Under the pieces are notes generated by a model. That model had not been told where the DNA came from. It ran no database searches and saw only the letters and a list, made by a program, of their open reading frames with translations. 64,000 bases of DNA, taken from positions 3,162,001 to 3,226,000 of the forward strand of contig NZ_CP094494.1 of NCBI RefSeq assembly GCF_022810765.1. The letters run 5' to 3'. A program made the position numbers and the translations under genes. Shown here one piece after another: positions 37,701 through 46,853 of this stretch; position 1 is the first letter of the stretch; each line of letters starts with the position of its first letter. The DNA comes from Winogradskyella sp. MH6. GTDB lineage: Bacteria; Bacteroidota; Bacteroidia; Flavobacteriales; Flavobacteriaceae.

Positions 37701-37887
37701 AATGACGCTTTATTACAATGTAAGACACCAAAATAACCACTAGCCAAATTGAAAAAATTGAAAAATAAAATGTGGGAACACCGAATACATGACCATCATT
37801 ATTAAAAATCAATAGAAATGGCACATTTAGTATTGCCAAAGCTGTAATTGAAAGTATAATCAACTTTTGTTCGTGTCGTTTTTTCAT
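37693..37887 (-). CDS. Small two-helix membrane protein preceding the sensor kinase
   Basis: A 64-residue basic protein with two transmembrane segments (LIILSITALAILNVPFLLIF and about residues 38-58). Its stop overlaps the start of the sensor kinase gene by 8 bases, implying translational coupling. Position and topology recall the small subunits (DUF4212, DUF3311 types) found next to SSS transporters, so it may be a companion of the kinase's transporter domain. That is inference; the sequence alone gives no clear family. Confidence 0.6.
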   Translation of the reverse strand: MKKRHEQKLIILSITALAILNVPFLLIFNNDGHVFGVPTFYFSIFSIWLVVILVSYIVIKRHYE

Positions 37888-37903
37888 AGTTAACTAAAAT
37901 ACA

Positions 37904-37935
37904 AAAAACAGTGCTGCAATTGCAACACTGTTTTT
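37904..37935. terminator. Hairpin terminator after the symporter gene
   Basis: AAAAACAGTG and CACTGTTTTT form a perfect 10-bp stem with a 12-base loop; T run on both strands' exit. It splits the porin/symporter unit from the kinase/synthetase unit. Confidence 0.85.
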
Positions 37936-37957
37936 ATCAACTAATAAAACTTGTCAA

Positions 37958-39748
37958 TTAATGACTCTGTGCTTCACCTGCACCTGAAGGTATTCTAATG
38001 TTTTCTACAATTTCTTGTACGTGTTGTGGTGGCGCAGGCGTTAAACGAGACACTACAACCGATACAACAACATTAACAAGCATAGCAACAGTACCAAAAC
38101 CTTCTGGTGAAGTACCAAACCACCATTCGCTTGATGGTCTTGGATCCATTACTCCAATTAATCCTGTTTTGTATACAATCATATAATAAAGCATTAAAAC
38201 TATACCTACAATCATACCTGCTACAGCTCCTTGTCTATTCATACGTTTATCAAAGATTCCTAGTATAATCGCTGGGAAGAATGAAGCAGCAGCCAAACCA
38301 AAGGCTAAGGCGACTACCGCAGCTACAAATCCCGGCGGATAAATTCCAAAAAGACCAGCAATTATAATCGCTACAAGAATAGCTATACGAGCAGCCATTA
38401 ACTCACCCTTCTCAGAAATATCTGGTTTAATTTGCTTTTTAATCAAATCATGAGAAATTGATGTAGAAATTACCAGCAATAAACCTGCCGCTGTAGAAAG
38501 TGCAGCGGCTAATCCACCAGCAGCAACAAGTGCTATTACCCAATTAGGGAGGTTTGCTATTTCAGGGTTTGCCAACACCATAATATCTCTATCTACGTAA
38601 AGCTCATTTTCTTCTGCATTTGCATTAGAGACCATACGTTCCCCAAATGCTCCTCTAGCACTAGTATCAGTAGCTTCACCTGTATATTTAGGCTTTCCGT
38701 CTAAGGCATTACCTGCTACATATTGAATTTTACCGTCACCATTTTTATCAGACCAAGCTATTAAGCCAGTGTCTTCCCAATTTTTAAACCATTGAGGAAC
38801 TTCATTGTATTCGGTATTACTTACTGTTTCGATTAAGTTAGTTCTTGCAAAAACAGCAATAGCTGGTGCAGTTGTATAAAGAATAGCTATGAACAATAAC
38901 GCTAAACCTGCAGATTTACGAGCATCTTTTACTTTAGGTACTGTAAAGAAACGTACGATTACATGAGGTAAACCAGCTGTACCAACCATAAGAGCCAATG
39001 TAATAGCAAACACATCCCAAGTTGATTTTGTTCCGCTTGTATATTCATTAAACCCTAATTGTGTGTGTAATTTATCTAATTTATCTAAAAGAAATTCTCC
39101 TCCTTCTACTGATCCTCCCATTCCTAATTGTGGAATGATATTTCCTGTCATCTGCATTGAAATGAAAAATGCTGGCACCATAAAAGCAAAAATCAATACA
39201 CAATATTGAGCAACTTGCGTATAGGTAATCCCCTTCATACCTCCTAAGAAAGCAAATACCAAAACAATTGCCATCCCTATGATAACTCCAAGGTTAATAT
39301 CTACTTGTAAGAATTGCGAAAACACAATACCTACACCACGCATTTGTCCAGCTACATAAGTAAATGATACAATTAAAGCACATATTACAGCTACTGTTCT
39401 CGCAGTATTAGAATAATAACGATCACCTATAAAATCTGGCACCGTAAATTTTCCAAATTTCCTAAGATAAGGTGCCAAAAGTAGTGCTAATAACACATAG
39501 CCACCTGTCCATCCCATTAAAAACACAGAACCATCATATCCCATAAATGAAATAAGTCCTGCCATTGAGATGAATGATGCGGCAGACATCCAGTCTGCAG
39601 CTGTTGCCATACCATTTGCAAGTGGTGATACACCACCACCAGCAACATAAAAATCTTTTGTTGAGCCAGCTCTAGCCCAAATTGCAATTCCGAAATATAG
39701 TGCGAATGTGATTCCTACTAATATCCATGTCCAAGTTTGTACACTCAT
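37958..39748 (-). CDS. Sodium:solute symporter, large subunit (VC_2705 / acetate permease type)
   Basis: A 596-residue SSS-family transporter with about 13 helices. The core motifs DFYVAGGGVSPLANGMATAADWMSAASF, split here, and DLIKKQIKPDISEKGE resemble ActP-type symporters. A hydrophilic insert around 325-400 and an adjacent DUF4212 small subunit place it in the two-component VC_2705 subfamily. It likely imports acetate or a similar monocarboxylate with sodium. It lies 34 bases after the DUF4212 gene and ends before a terminator. Confidence 0.9.
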   Translation of the reverse strand: MSVQTWTWILVGITFALYFGIAIWARAGSTKDFYVAGGGVSPLANGMATAADWMSAASFISMAGLISFMGYDGSVFLMGWTGGYVLLALLLAPYLRKFGKFTVPDFIGDRYYSNTARTVAVICALIVSFTYVAGQMRGVGIVFSQFLQVDINLGVIIGMAIVLVFAFLGGMKGITYTQVAQYCVLIFAFMVPAFFISMQMTGNIIPQLGMGGSVEGGEFLLDKLDKLHTQLGFNEYTSGTKSTWDVFAITLALMVGTAGLPHVIVRFFTVPKVKDARKSAGLALLFIAILYTTAPAIAVFARTNLIETVSNTEYNEVPQWFKNWEDTGLIAWSDKNGDGKIQYVAGNALDGKPKYTGEATDTSARGAFGERMVSNANAEENELYVDRDIMVLANPEIANLPNWVIALVAAGGLAAALSTAAGLLLVISTSISHDLIKKQIKPDISEKGELMAARIAILVAIIIAGLFGIYPPGFVAAVVALAFGLAAASFFPAIILGIFDKRMNRQGAVAGMIVGIVLMLYYMIVYKTGLIGVMDPRPSSEWWFGTSPEGFGTVAMLVNVVVSVVVSRLTPAPPQHVQEIVENIRIPSGAGEAQSH

Positions 39749-39782
39749 AATTTTTTTAATTTTTATTGGTTATTAGTTAGGA

Positions 39783-40043
39783 CTATTCGTCGTAACCGTA
39801 TTTTTTATCTAGTTTATTCATTATGCGTACGTACACAAAAATTAATATTACGAACACATATATTGATCCTTGCTGAGCAAACCAAAAGCCTAGCTTAAAC
39901 CCACCAAGCTTTATTTCGTTTAAAGCATCTTTAAATAAGATTCCACAGCCATAAGAAACCAAGAACCAAATAACCAGTAATATTGAAAGGTATTTTACAT
40001 TTTCCTTCCAATAAGCCGATGCGTTTTTTTGTTTTTCTGTCAT
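39783..40043 (-). CDS. DUF4212 symporter small subunit
   Basis: An 86-residue protein with two transmembrane helices (LSILLVIWFLVSYGCGILF and FWFAQQGSIYVFVILIFVYV) and the short motif GFKLGFWFAQQG typical of DUF4212, the sodium/substrate symporter small subunit. It precedes the large subunit in the same operon and probably forms a complex with it. Confidence 0.9.
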   Translation of the reverse strand: MTEKQKNASAYWKENVKYLSILLVIWFLVSYGCGILFKDALNEIKLGGFKLGFWFAQQGSIYVFVILIFVYVRIMNKLDKKYGYDE

Positions 40044-40083
40044 AATTGATTTGTTTATTCGTTATAGTTAAATCAGATGATTC

Positions 40084-41307
40084 TTATAAAAATATCATAG
40101 CCTGAACAGTAAAGACTCCTGTTGCATCACCATCTCCAACTTTATCATTGGTGTAATCGAAACTTAATTTTGAATGATGACCAGTGAAGAATATGTTAGC
40201 TCCCAATTTAAATTGATTTGCATTATCATCTATAGCATCAATACTTCTTGTAGAATATGCTACATAAGGCTGAAATCTAGTTTTTGTTTTATCGCCTGGA
40301 AGCACATAACCTACATGACCATAAATCATATTACCTGTTGCGTAAGGTCCTAAATAAAAATCCTCACCATAATCATTGTTTTGGTATGTAGCATAGGCTG
40401 TTATAGCCGAACCATTATCGCCTATTGGTGCATCATAAAAAGCATCTGCAGCAAATAACAGAACATCGTCACCTTCACCATTTGGTAGTACAACACCACT
40501 AGGATGGCTAAAGAATCCGGCTCCAATGTTGAAAACCTTTTTACTTCCCATGTATGTACCAACTTTATAAGGCAAAGCATTAGATTCTTGATCTAAAAAA
40601 TTATAATCTACATAACCTTGAATTACCTTTCCAGCGTCTGCAGAACCAAGCACTTCTCTACCTCGATATACAGTTGCAGTACCTACATCTCTTGGTGTAC
40701 CGTCGTTATCTAAAGTATTTGTGTTAGCTTCATTTAAGGCAAAACGATATTGAAGTTTACCAAATTTACCCTTAACATATACACCTATATGACGCGCAAA
40801 CTGATCTGACAGCCCAAGAGTTGACCAAGACGATCTATTATTGTCTAAAGTCAACATGTTTAGTGTACTTTGATTGTTTAAACGAGAAACTCCATTCCAG
40901 TAATGAAGTCCGGCACCAGCGTAGAAATCTTTAGCCACTTTGTATTCTCCCCAAAAATCATGGAAGAATAATTGTGCGCTATCATCTTTACCTACTGGTC
41001 CAGCATTACCAGCATTTAAACTGTTAAGTCCAAAATGTGCAACCAAGGAGAACCTATCACTGAATTTTATCCAACTCAGGATTCTGGCTCTTCTTACACT
41101 CATAGAGAGTTTTTCGGTACCATCTGGTGCATCATCATTGTATTGTGCCCAAAATTGTCCCCAAGAAATGAATCTCATGTACTTGGTACCATCATCGTTA
41201 AAATTAATCCTGTAGCCCTTCCCATAACCCATTTCAGGTTCTGATTGAGAAAACCCAGAAAAAAAGCATAGTGTAAGAACCACTACGATACAATTAAGTT
41301 TTTTCAT
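40084..41307 (-). CDS. Outer-membrane porin (OprO/P-like)
   Basis: A 407-residue protein with signal peptide (cleavage near GFSQ) and a beta-barrel pattern ending TVQAMIFL, with a C-terminal hydrophobic/aromatic strand. Early motifs such as RISW-type strands (YMRFISWGQFWAQYNDD, then SVRRARILSWIKFSDRF) match phosphate-selective-porin-like proteins of Bacteroidetes. It is first in the unit with the symporter subunits and so probably carries the same solute over the outer membrane. Phosphate specificity should not be assumed. Confidence 0.75.
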   Translation of the reverse strand: MKKLNCIVVVLTLCFFSGFSQSEPEMGYGKGYRINFNDDGTKYMRFISWGQFWAQYNDDAPDGTEKLSMSVRRARILSWIKFSDRFSLVAHFGLNSLNAGNAGPVGKDDSAQLFFHDFWGEYKVAKDFYAGAGLHYWNGVSRLNNQSTLNMLTLDNNRSSWSTLGLSDQFARHIGVYVKGKFGKLQYRFALNEANTNTLDNDGTPRDVGTATVYRGREVLGSADAGKVIQGYVDYNFLDQESNALPYKVGTYMGSKKVFNIGAGFFSHPSGVVLPNGEGDDVLLFAADAFYDAPIGDNGSAITAYATYQNNDYGEDFYLGPYATGNMIYGHVGYVLPGDKTKTRFQPYVAYSTRSIDAIDDNANQFKLGANIFFTGHHSKLSFDYTNDKVGDGDATGVFTVQAMIFL

Positions 41308-41415
41308 AAAAGATTAGTTGTTTAGTTAGTTAAACATTGATTTTGTGTGCACCACTAAACTCTAAAAAACAATCTCTAAAAAAAAAGTTAATATATCTTT
41401 TTGCTAATTATATAT

Positions 41416-41835
41416 CTAATCTCTGAAACGCTCCCATTTTATGAGCATGAATTTATCTCCTAGCTCAGTTACTAATGCACCTGCACCAGACAAATTTTTA
41501 GCATTTGAGAAGAATGTAGCAAGCTCTTGAGCGTTGAGAATTTTGTAAGTAGGATGATACTTTGAATTGTACGGTCGTTTAATATTGTATTTCTTAACCC
41601 AATTCATAATACTAACGTGTGAGATTCCTAATATACGCTCAATTTCACGATAGGTTAATCCTTCTAAGTATAACTGTAAAGCCTTATTAACGTAATAGTC
41701 ATCTATTTTTTTACCTAACTTATTGACTGTAAAATAATAGTTACAGGATTTACATCTATAGCGCTGTCTGTCGTTTACAATTCCACTTTTTACGTAACTA
41801 TCAGAACCACAATTAGGACACAGGTCAATTTTCAT
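41416..41835 (-). CDS. IS1 InsA-like zinc-ribbon/HTH protein, probably domesticated
   Basis: A 139-residue protein. A zinc ribbon comes first (CPNCGSDSYVKSG, RYRCKSCNYYF), then a helix-turn-helix (LTYREIERILGISHVSIMNWVKKY), the layout of the InsA part of IS1. A C-terminal stretch of about 45 residues is not transposase-like (LSGAGALVTELGDKFMLIKW). No InsB catalytic frame, terminal inverted repeats or target duplication is visible on either side. It is therefore better read as a host DNA-binding protein derived from an IS1-like element, possibly a regulator of its neighbours. Confidence 0.7.
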   Translation of the reverse strand: MKIDLCPNCGSDSYVKSGIVNDRQRYRCKSCNYYFTVNKLGKKIDDYYVNKALQLYLEGLTYREIERILGISHVSIMNWVKKYNIKRPYNSKYHPTYKILNAQELATFFSNAKNLSGAGALVTELGDKFMLIKWERFRD

Positions 41836-41973
41836 ATATAGTAATTTAGCATAAATATATTAATTTAGCAATATATATACAATTCAAACCTAAATTTTTT
41901 AATAATTATTAATTATGACTATTAATATTTTAAAGAATCATCATCTTTTTTAACCAATAATTATACATATAAC

Positions 41974-42004
41974 AAAACCCTGAAAAATTAGATTTTTCAG
42001 GGTT
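41974..42004 (-). terminator. Hairpin terminator after the DUF779 gene
   Basis: AAACCCTGAAAAAT and ATTTTTCAGGGTTT form a perfect 14-bp stem with a 3-base loop; the minus-strand exit is T-rich. Confidence 0.85.
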
Positions 42005-42027
42005 TGCTATATTGTTGAAACTTATTT

Positions 42028-42390
42028 TTAGCTAGACTTTGGATTGAAATAAGAATCCTCTTCTTCAGTTAAAATTCTAGAATGAATAATAAATCGTAAT
42101 CCCAAAGGAATCTCTAGCGAGAAACTTGCTCCTCTTCCTTCAGTTGTATCTATAGTAAGGTGTGTATGTTTCCAGTACTCAAATTGATCTTGGTTCATAT
42201 AAAACGGAACACCTTCTACTTCTCCTAGAAAAATGTCACTCTCATCCAAGTACATATCATCTTTTTCAAAAATCATGGGTGCTGAACCATCACAACAACC
42301 TCCACTTTGATGAAAAATTAACTCTCCATGCTTTTCTTTTAATTGTCTGACAACTTTTTTGGCATTTTCTGTAATCTCTACACGTTTCAT
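42028..42390 (-). CDS. DUF779 protein, aldehyde-dehydrogenase partner
   Basis: A 120-residue protein of the DUF779 family with HGELIFHQSGGCCDGSAPM, VEGVPFYMNQDQFEYWKHT and RGASFSLEIPLGLRF. Such genes lie beside acetaldehyde-type aldehyde dehydrogenase genes in many bacteria, and this one directly follows one. The conserved CC and the small size suggest a metal- or cofactor-linked helper, but its biochemical role is not known to me. A terminator on each side suggests its own message or read-through. Confidence 0.85.
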   Translation of the reverse strand: MKRVEITENAKKVVRQLKEKHGELIFHQSGGCCDGSAPMIFEKDDMYLDESDIFLGEVEGVPFYMNQDQFEYWKHTHLTIDTTEGRGASFSLEIPLGLRFIIHSRILTEEEDSYFNPKSS

Positions 42391-42407
42391 GACTTTAATA
42401 TATTAAA

Positions 42408-42437
42408 AAAGGCTGAATCCCTAACCATTCAGCCTTT
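42408..42437 (-). terminator. Hairpin terminator after the aldehyde dehydrogenase gene
   Basis: AAAGGCTGAAT and ATTCAGCCTTT form a perfect 11-bp stem with an 8-base loop, followed on the minus strand by T. Confidence 0.85.
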
Positions 42438-42459
42438 ACGAGCTATTAATCAAATGTTT

Positions 42460-43956
42460 CTAGAAGAAACCTAATTTGTTTTTATCGTAAGAGATTAACA
42501 TGTTTTTAGTTTGTCTGTAATGACTCATCATCATTTGATGCGTTTCTCTACCAAAACCAGACTTCTTATATCCACCAAATGGCGCATGCGCTGGATAGGC
42601 ATGGTAGCAATTAACCCAAACACGACCGGCTTTAATAGCACGTGGTATTTGATATAACTGATGTGCATCTCGTGTCCAAACTCCTGCTCCAAGTCCATAG
42701 AGTGTATCGTTAGCAATCTCTAATGCTTCTGCTTCATCTTTAAACTTAGTCACACAGACTACTGGTCCAAAGATTTCTTCCTGAAACACTCGCATTTTGT
42801 TATGACCTTCTAAAATCGTTGGCTGAATAAAGAATCCGTTTGCTAAGTCTCCTTCTTTGTTAGCATCACCACCACAAAGTACTTTAGCACCTTCATCCAT
42901 ACCTATTTTAATGTAAGACTGAATTTTTTCGTATTGGTCATTAGAGGCTTGCGCTCCTACCATACAACTCGTATCATATGGACTGTTTTGCACAATAGCT
43001 TTTGTACGTTCAACAACACGCTCCATAAATTTATCATAAATATCTTCCTGAACTAAAATACGAGAAGGACATGTACAAACTTCACCTTGATTAAACGCAA
43101 ATAACACTGCTCCTTCAATAGCTTTATCTAAGAACGCATCATCTTCATCCATTACAGAATTAAAGAAAATGTTTGGTGACTTACCACCTAATTCCATAGT
43201 TACAGGATTTAAGTTCTTAGACGCATACTGCATAATTAACTGTCCTGTTGTCGTTTCTCCTGTAAAAGCCACTTTATCTACACGAGAACTCGATGCTAAT
43301 GGTTTACCAGCTTCTGGCCCAAAGCCATGAACCACATTTACAACTCCTGGAGGAAACACATCTGCTATTTTTTCCATTAACAAAGTTGCCGAAGATGGTG
43401 TTTGTTCTGCTGGTTTTAACACAACACAGTTACCTGTTGCTAGGGCTGGTGGTAACTTCCAAGACAACATTAATAAAGGGAAGTTCCAAGGAATAATTTG
43501 ACCAACAACACCAAGTGGCTCTTTTATATTCATTGATAAGGTATTGGCATCTAACTCTGTTGCACTACCTTCTTCTGCTCTAATACAAGATGCAAAGTAT
43601 CTCCAGTGGTCTACAGATAATGGTACATCGGCATTTAATGTTTCTCTAATAGGTTTACCATTATCGCAAGTTTCAACTAAAGCAAACTCTTCTAAGTTAG
43701 CTTCAATAATATCTGCTACTTTATTTAATAATGTTGCACGCTCAGTTACCGAAGTATTTCCCCAAGCTTCCTTTGCTGCATTAGCTGCATCTAAGGCTAA
43801 CTCTACATCTTCTTTTTGTGATCTTGGATATTTTGCAATTAACGACTTGTCTATTGGTGAGGTATTTTCAAAATACTCTCCTCCTATTGGCTCTACAAAC
43901 TTTCCGTTTATAAAGTTCCCATAGGATGCTTTAAATTGTGGTTTAGAATAACTCAT
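42460..43956 (-). CDS. NAD-dependent aldehyde dehydrogenase (acetaldehyde type)
   Basis: A 498-residue enzyme of normal length. Key motifs are [10 protein letters not shown] (cofactor), [21 protein letters not shown] (general-base Glu) and [12 protein letters not shown] (catalytic Cys). The CTCPSR variation and presence of a DUF779 partner point to the AldB/ExaC/AcoD group that oxidises acetaldehyde, chloroacetaldehyde and similar short aldehydes. Product acetate would feed acs. Divergent from an AraC-family gene, with tandem TTGAACATAT repeats in the gap. Terminator follows at 42408-42437. Confidence 0.9.
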   Translation of the reverse strand: MSYSKPQFKASYGNFINGKFVEPIGGEYFENTSPIDKSLIAKYPRSQKEDVELALDAANAAKEAWGNTSVTERATLLNKVADIIEANLEEFALVETCDNGKPIRETLNADVPLSVDHWRYFASCIRAEEGSATELDANTLSMNIKEPLGVVGQIIPWNFPLLMLSWKLPPALATGNCVVLKPAEQTPSSATLLMEKIADVFPPGVVNVVHGFGPEAGKPLASSSRVDKVAFTGETTTGQLIMQYASKNLNPVTMELGGKSPNIFFNSVMDEDDAFLDKAIEGAVLFAFNQGEVCTCPSRILVQEDIYDKFMERVVERTKAIVQNSPYDTSCMVGAQASNDQYEKIQSYIKIGMDEGAKVLCGGDANKEGDLANGFFIQPTILEGHNKMRVFQEEIFGPVVCVTKFKDEAEALEIANDTLYGLGAGVWTRDAHQLYQIPRAIKAGRVWVNCYHAYPAHAPFGGYKKSGFGRETHQMMMSHYRQTKNMLISYDKNKLGFF

Positions 43957-44053
43957 CTTAAATTTAGATTACTTATTAGTTCTTGATTTTTTAAGCCAAA
44001 AAATTGACTATTTTTTACTTTTCGTAAAGTTATTTTGTCATATTCTAAAATAA

Positions 44054-44084
44054 TTGAACATATTTATCATATTTTTGAACATAT
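44054..44084. promoter_or_regulatory. Tandem direct repeats, probable AraC-type operator
   Basis: TTGAACATAT occurs at 44054-44063 and again at 44075-44084, 21 bp apart (two helical turns), in the gap between the divergent aldehyde dehydrogenase and araC-type genes. AraC-family regulators typically bind such phased direct repeats. Confidence 0.6.
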
Positions 44085-44128
44085 CTCTTTTTAAGACATT
44101 TTAGCATTTAATTTTCGTATTATTGAAT

Positions 44129-45049
44129 ATGACATCCTTATTAAATCAACATAGAAACAACAGAAAACTCACCACTTTGGTTGAGAACAGAACCACTTAT
44201 AATGCTGAGTATGCCGAGTTGAATATCTATGAAACACATGCTTATGCTGAAAAAGTTTCGTTGACTTTTGGTTTTCCAATCATTGCAAGTATGCTGACTG
44301 GTAAGAAAGTGATGCATATTGACGGTTTTGAAACTTTTGATTTTTTCCCAGGTGAATCTGTTGTTATGCCTACTAATAAAGAAATGGTTATTGATTTTCC
44401 TCTTGCAACGGAAGAAAAACCAACACAATGCTTAGCTCTAGGCATTGATGCGTTTAAGATTGAAGAAGTTGTTCAAAAATTCAATCAAAATGTAGCTATT
44501 GAAAACGAAAACAATAATTGGGATTTAGACAATACTGCATCGCACCTTATTAATAATGTAGATGTTAACCATCTTATTGAACGTCTAACTTACACGTTTA
44601 CCAACAACAATAAATCTAAAGATGTATTATTAGATTTGATGATTCAGGAATTGATCGTTAGACTACTTCAAACTAAAGCAAAGTCTCTTATTATTAATGA
44701 TACCAACAATATCTTTAATGATACACGTATTGGCACAGTCATAAAATTCATCAAGGATAATCTCACCAATAAAGACATTACAGTAGATCAGCTAGCGAAG
44801 AAAGCTTATATGAGCACATCTCACTTTCATAAGCAATTTAAAAACACGCTTGGTGTGTCACCTATTGACTATATCAATTCTGAAAAAATTAAATTCGCAA
44901 AGAAATTGATAAAAGAATCTAAAGATGTGAGAATGTCTGAAATCGCTTTTAAATCTGGCTTTAATAATACGAGTTACTTCAACAGGCAATTCAAAAAAAT
45001 GGAAATGATGACTCCTGCTCAGTTTAAGTCCTCCATTACTAACTCTTAG
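44129..45049 (+). CDS. AraC-family transcriptional regulator of the aldehyde dehydrogenase
   Basis: A 306-residue regulator. The C-terminal two helix-turn-helix motifs are ITVDQLAKKAYMSTSHFHKQFK and VRMSEIAFKSGFNNTSYFNRQFK, both split here, with the family ending MTPAQFK. The N-terminal half (about 1-190) is an AraC_N-type ligand domain resembling those of aldehyde- and alcohol-responsive regulators such as YqhC. The ATG at 44129 is used; an in-frame TTG lies two codons earlier. It is divergent from the aldehyde dehydrogenase and presumably activates it in response to an aldehyde. It overlaps the convergent symporter gene by 11 bases. Confidence 0.9.
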   Translation: MTSLLNQHRNNRKLTTLVENRTTYNAEYAELNIYETHAYAEKVSLTFGFPIIASMLTGKKVMHIDGFETFDFFPGESVVMPTNKEMVIDFPLATEEKPTQCLALGIDAFKIEEVVQKFNQNVAIENENNNWDLDNTASHLINNVDVNHLIERLTYTFTNNNKSKDVLLDLMIQELIVRLLQTKAKSLIINDTNNIFNDTRIGTVIKFIKDNLTNKDITVDQLAKKAYMSTSHFHKQFKNTLGVSPIDYINSEKIKFAKKLIKESKDVRMSEIAFKSGFNNTSYFNRQFKKMEMMTPAQFKSSITNS

Positions 45050-46418
45050 TTTTTTTTAAACTCGCAAAGTAGCGTTTAGATTCCTTCAGCACTTTTGGCG
45101 CTAATAGAATTGTGGCAATCATTGTTGGAAATGCCATAAATGCAAACACACCATCTATAAAGTTAATCATCGCCTCAAAAGGTGTAGTTGCCGCAAGAAC
45201 GATGCTCAGAATATAGAAATAATTGTAATAGTGCTTTTTATCTGCACCAATTAAAAACGATAAGCATTTTGTACCATAGTACGAATAGCTAAACAACGAC
45301 GACACACTAAAGAAAAACACACAAACCATTAATAAATACTGACCATAAGGCAAGGCTTGCTCAAAAGCAGAAGCCGTTAAACTTACACCATTGTCTGATG
45401 TGGTTTGCCAAACACCTGTAACCAAAATCGCTAAAGCCGTTAATGTACACACAATTAAAGTATCAATCACAGGACCAAGCATTGCTACCAAACCTTCTCT
45501 TACTGGTTCATCGGTTTTTGCTGCTCCGTGTGCCATTGGTGCTGTACCCAAACCAGCTTCGTTAGAAAATGCTCCTCGTTTTATACCATGCAATATCAAT
45601 GCTCCCAAAACACCTCCTAAAAAAGGTTTGTCTTTAGGGAAGTAATCCGCAGCAAAAGCATCTGTTACAATCATAGACAAATACTTAGGAACTTCTTCAA
45701 TATAGATGCCTAGTATAATCATGACCAACACAAAATACAACACTACCATAGCAGGTACCATTTTAGAAGCCCAACGACTAATACGTTGTATACCGCCAAG
45801 AATTACAATGCTTGTAAGAATTACCAAAACAATAGCAATAATAAGGTTACTACCAAAAGACACCTCTACTCCATTAGGTCTTAATATAATATCATTAATA
45901 GCCTGTTTTAGCTGATTAACATTTACCACTGGCAATGCGCCCAGCATCCCAAACACACTAAATAACACGGCTAAGAATTTCCAGTTTTTGCCAAGGCCTT
46001 CAGTAATAAAATACATTGGTCCACCTTGTATATTTCCATCACTGTCTTTACCTCTGTATAAAATCGCTAAAGTCGATGTAAAGTATTTGGTACTCATACC
46101 AACAATGGCACTTACCCACATCCAGAACATAGCACCAGGTCCACCAACCGAAATTGCTAAAGCCACACCAGCTATATTTCCCATACCTATTGTAGAGGAC
46201 AACGCTGTTGTTAAGGCTTTAAAATGCGATATTTCGCCAGCATCATTGGGATTATCATACTTACCTCTCAACACGCTAATTGCATGCCCTAAATACCGAA
46301 ATGGTAAAAACTGCGAACGGATTAATAAATACAAGCCACCACCAACTAGTAAGATAAGCAATGGTAAACCCCAAGCAAAGGATGAAAAGGCTGCTGTAAA
46401 ATCTTCTAAAGCTTTCAT
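45039..46418 (-). CDS. Alanine/glycine:cation symporter (AGCS family)
   Basis: A 459-residue membrane transporter with about 11 helices. Family motifs are GTIGMGNIAGVALAISVGGPGA, split here by the run ALSSTIGMGNIAG, PMYFITEGLG and KRGAFSNEAGLGTAPMAHGAA. Members import alanine or glycine with sodium or protons. It overlaps the AraC-family gene's end and is the last core gene before the Thoeris region. No amino-acid riboswitch is evident in its upstream gap. Confidence 0.9.
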   Translation of the reverse strand: MKALEDFTAAFSSFAWGLPLLILLVGGGLYLLIRSQFLPFRYLGHAISVLRGKYDNPNDAGEISHFKALTTALSSTIGMGNIAGVALAISVGGPGAMFWMWVSAIVGMSTKYFTSTLAILYRGKDSDGNIQGGPMYFITEGLGKNWKFLAVLFSVFGMLGALPVVNVNQLKQAINDIILRPNGVEVSFGSNLIIAIVLVILTSIVILGGIQRISRWASKMVPAMVVLYFVLVMIILGIYIEEVPKYLSMIVTDAFAADYFPKDKPFLGGVLGALILHGIKRGAFSNEAGLGTAPMAHGAAKTDEPVREGLVAMLGPVIDTLIVCTLTALAILVTGVWQTTSDNGVSLTASAFEQALPYGQYLLMVCVFFFSVSSLFSYSYYGTKCLSFLIGADKKHYYNYFYILSIVLAATTPFEAMINFIDGVFAFMAFPTMIATILLAPKVLKESKRYFASLKKTKS

Positions 46419-46691
46419 GAGGTTAAAAATAATGAATCTTAAGCTTATGGTTTGGGGTTTTTTGGTCTCTCACCTTAATGATATCCCAAGGAAACCTACC
46501 TTTACTACGGTATAAAGTCGGCATATAGTCGGTATATATATGGTATAAATGTAGCTTAGTAATAGGATATTTATATGATTATACTAGTGAAACTATGTGT
46601 GTTATAGCTATGCAGAAAGGGATTGTGTTTTTTGAGGTTAAGGATATTGGTGTTGGGTGTTTGGTGTTGATGCTATGTAATATATAAAAAC

Positions 46692-46707
46692 TACGTAAAG
46701 TTACGTA
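46692..46707. promoter_or_regulatory. Palindrome next to the Thoeris promoter
   Basis: TACGTAA and TTACGTA separated by 2 bases form a 16-bp inverted repeat directly before the possible -33 element at 46708. It could be an operator. Confidence 0.35.
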
Positions 46708-46738
46708 TTGACTTGTTGCTTTAAAAGTGCGAACTTTG
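46708..46738 (+). promoter_or_regulatory. Possible Thoeris promoter
   Basis: TTG at 46708-46710 and GAACTTTG at 46731-46738 are 20 bases apart, near the Bacteroidetes TTTG / TAnnTTTG pair with one mismatch in the -7 box. Confidence 0.35.
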
Positions 46739-46744
46739 CTTCTG

Positions 46745-46760
46745 CCTGTCGGCAGACAGG
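46745..46760. repeat. Short GC-rich hairpin
   Basis: CCTGTC GGCA GACAGG: a 6-bp stem with a 4-base loop, resembling a hairpin element seen repeatedly in flavobacterial genomes. Confidence 0.5.
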
Positions 46761-46765
46761 TATTA

Positions 46766-46805
46766 AACGCTATAGTTCATTGAAACGGAACTATATCTTA
46801 GCGTT
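46766..46805. repeat. Imperfect inverted repeat at the left of the Thoeris genes
   Basis: AACGCTA pairs with TAGCGTT and inner TAGTTC with GAACTA, with a 5-base bulge on one side only. The right arm runs into GTTGTG. Asymmetric stem-loops of this kind are seen at recombination cassette ends, but no core consensus can be verified here. Confidence 0.45.
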
Positions 46806-46853
46806 GTGTTTCATACAGAAAAAGCTAAGAACAAACTGAAAACATAAAATAAA

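Larger units (their letters stand above)
46419..46853. other. Gene-free left flank of the Thoeris island
   Basis: No convincing gene. It holds GT-rich low-complexity sequence (46620-46680), a TACGTAA/TTACGTA palindrome, a possible promoter, a GC-richer hairpin (46745-46760) and a long imperfect inverted repeat (46766-46805). This mix marks the boundary between core and accessory DNA. Confidence 0.6.

Noticed and set aside
41416..41835. A complete IS1 insertion sequence
   Set aside because: No InsB reading frame, terminal repeats or target duplication is seen nearby.
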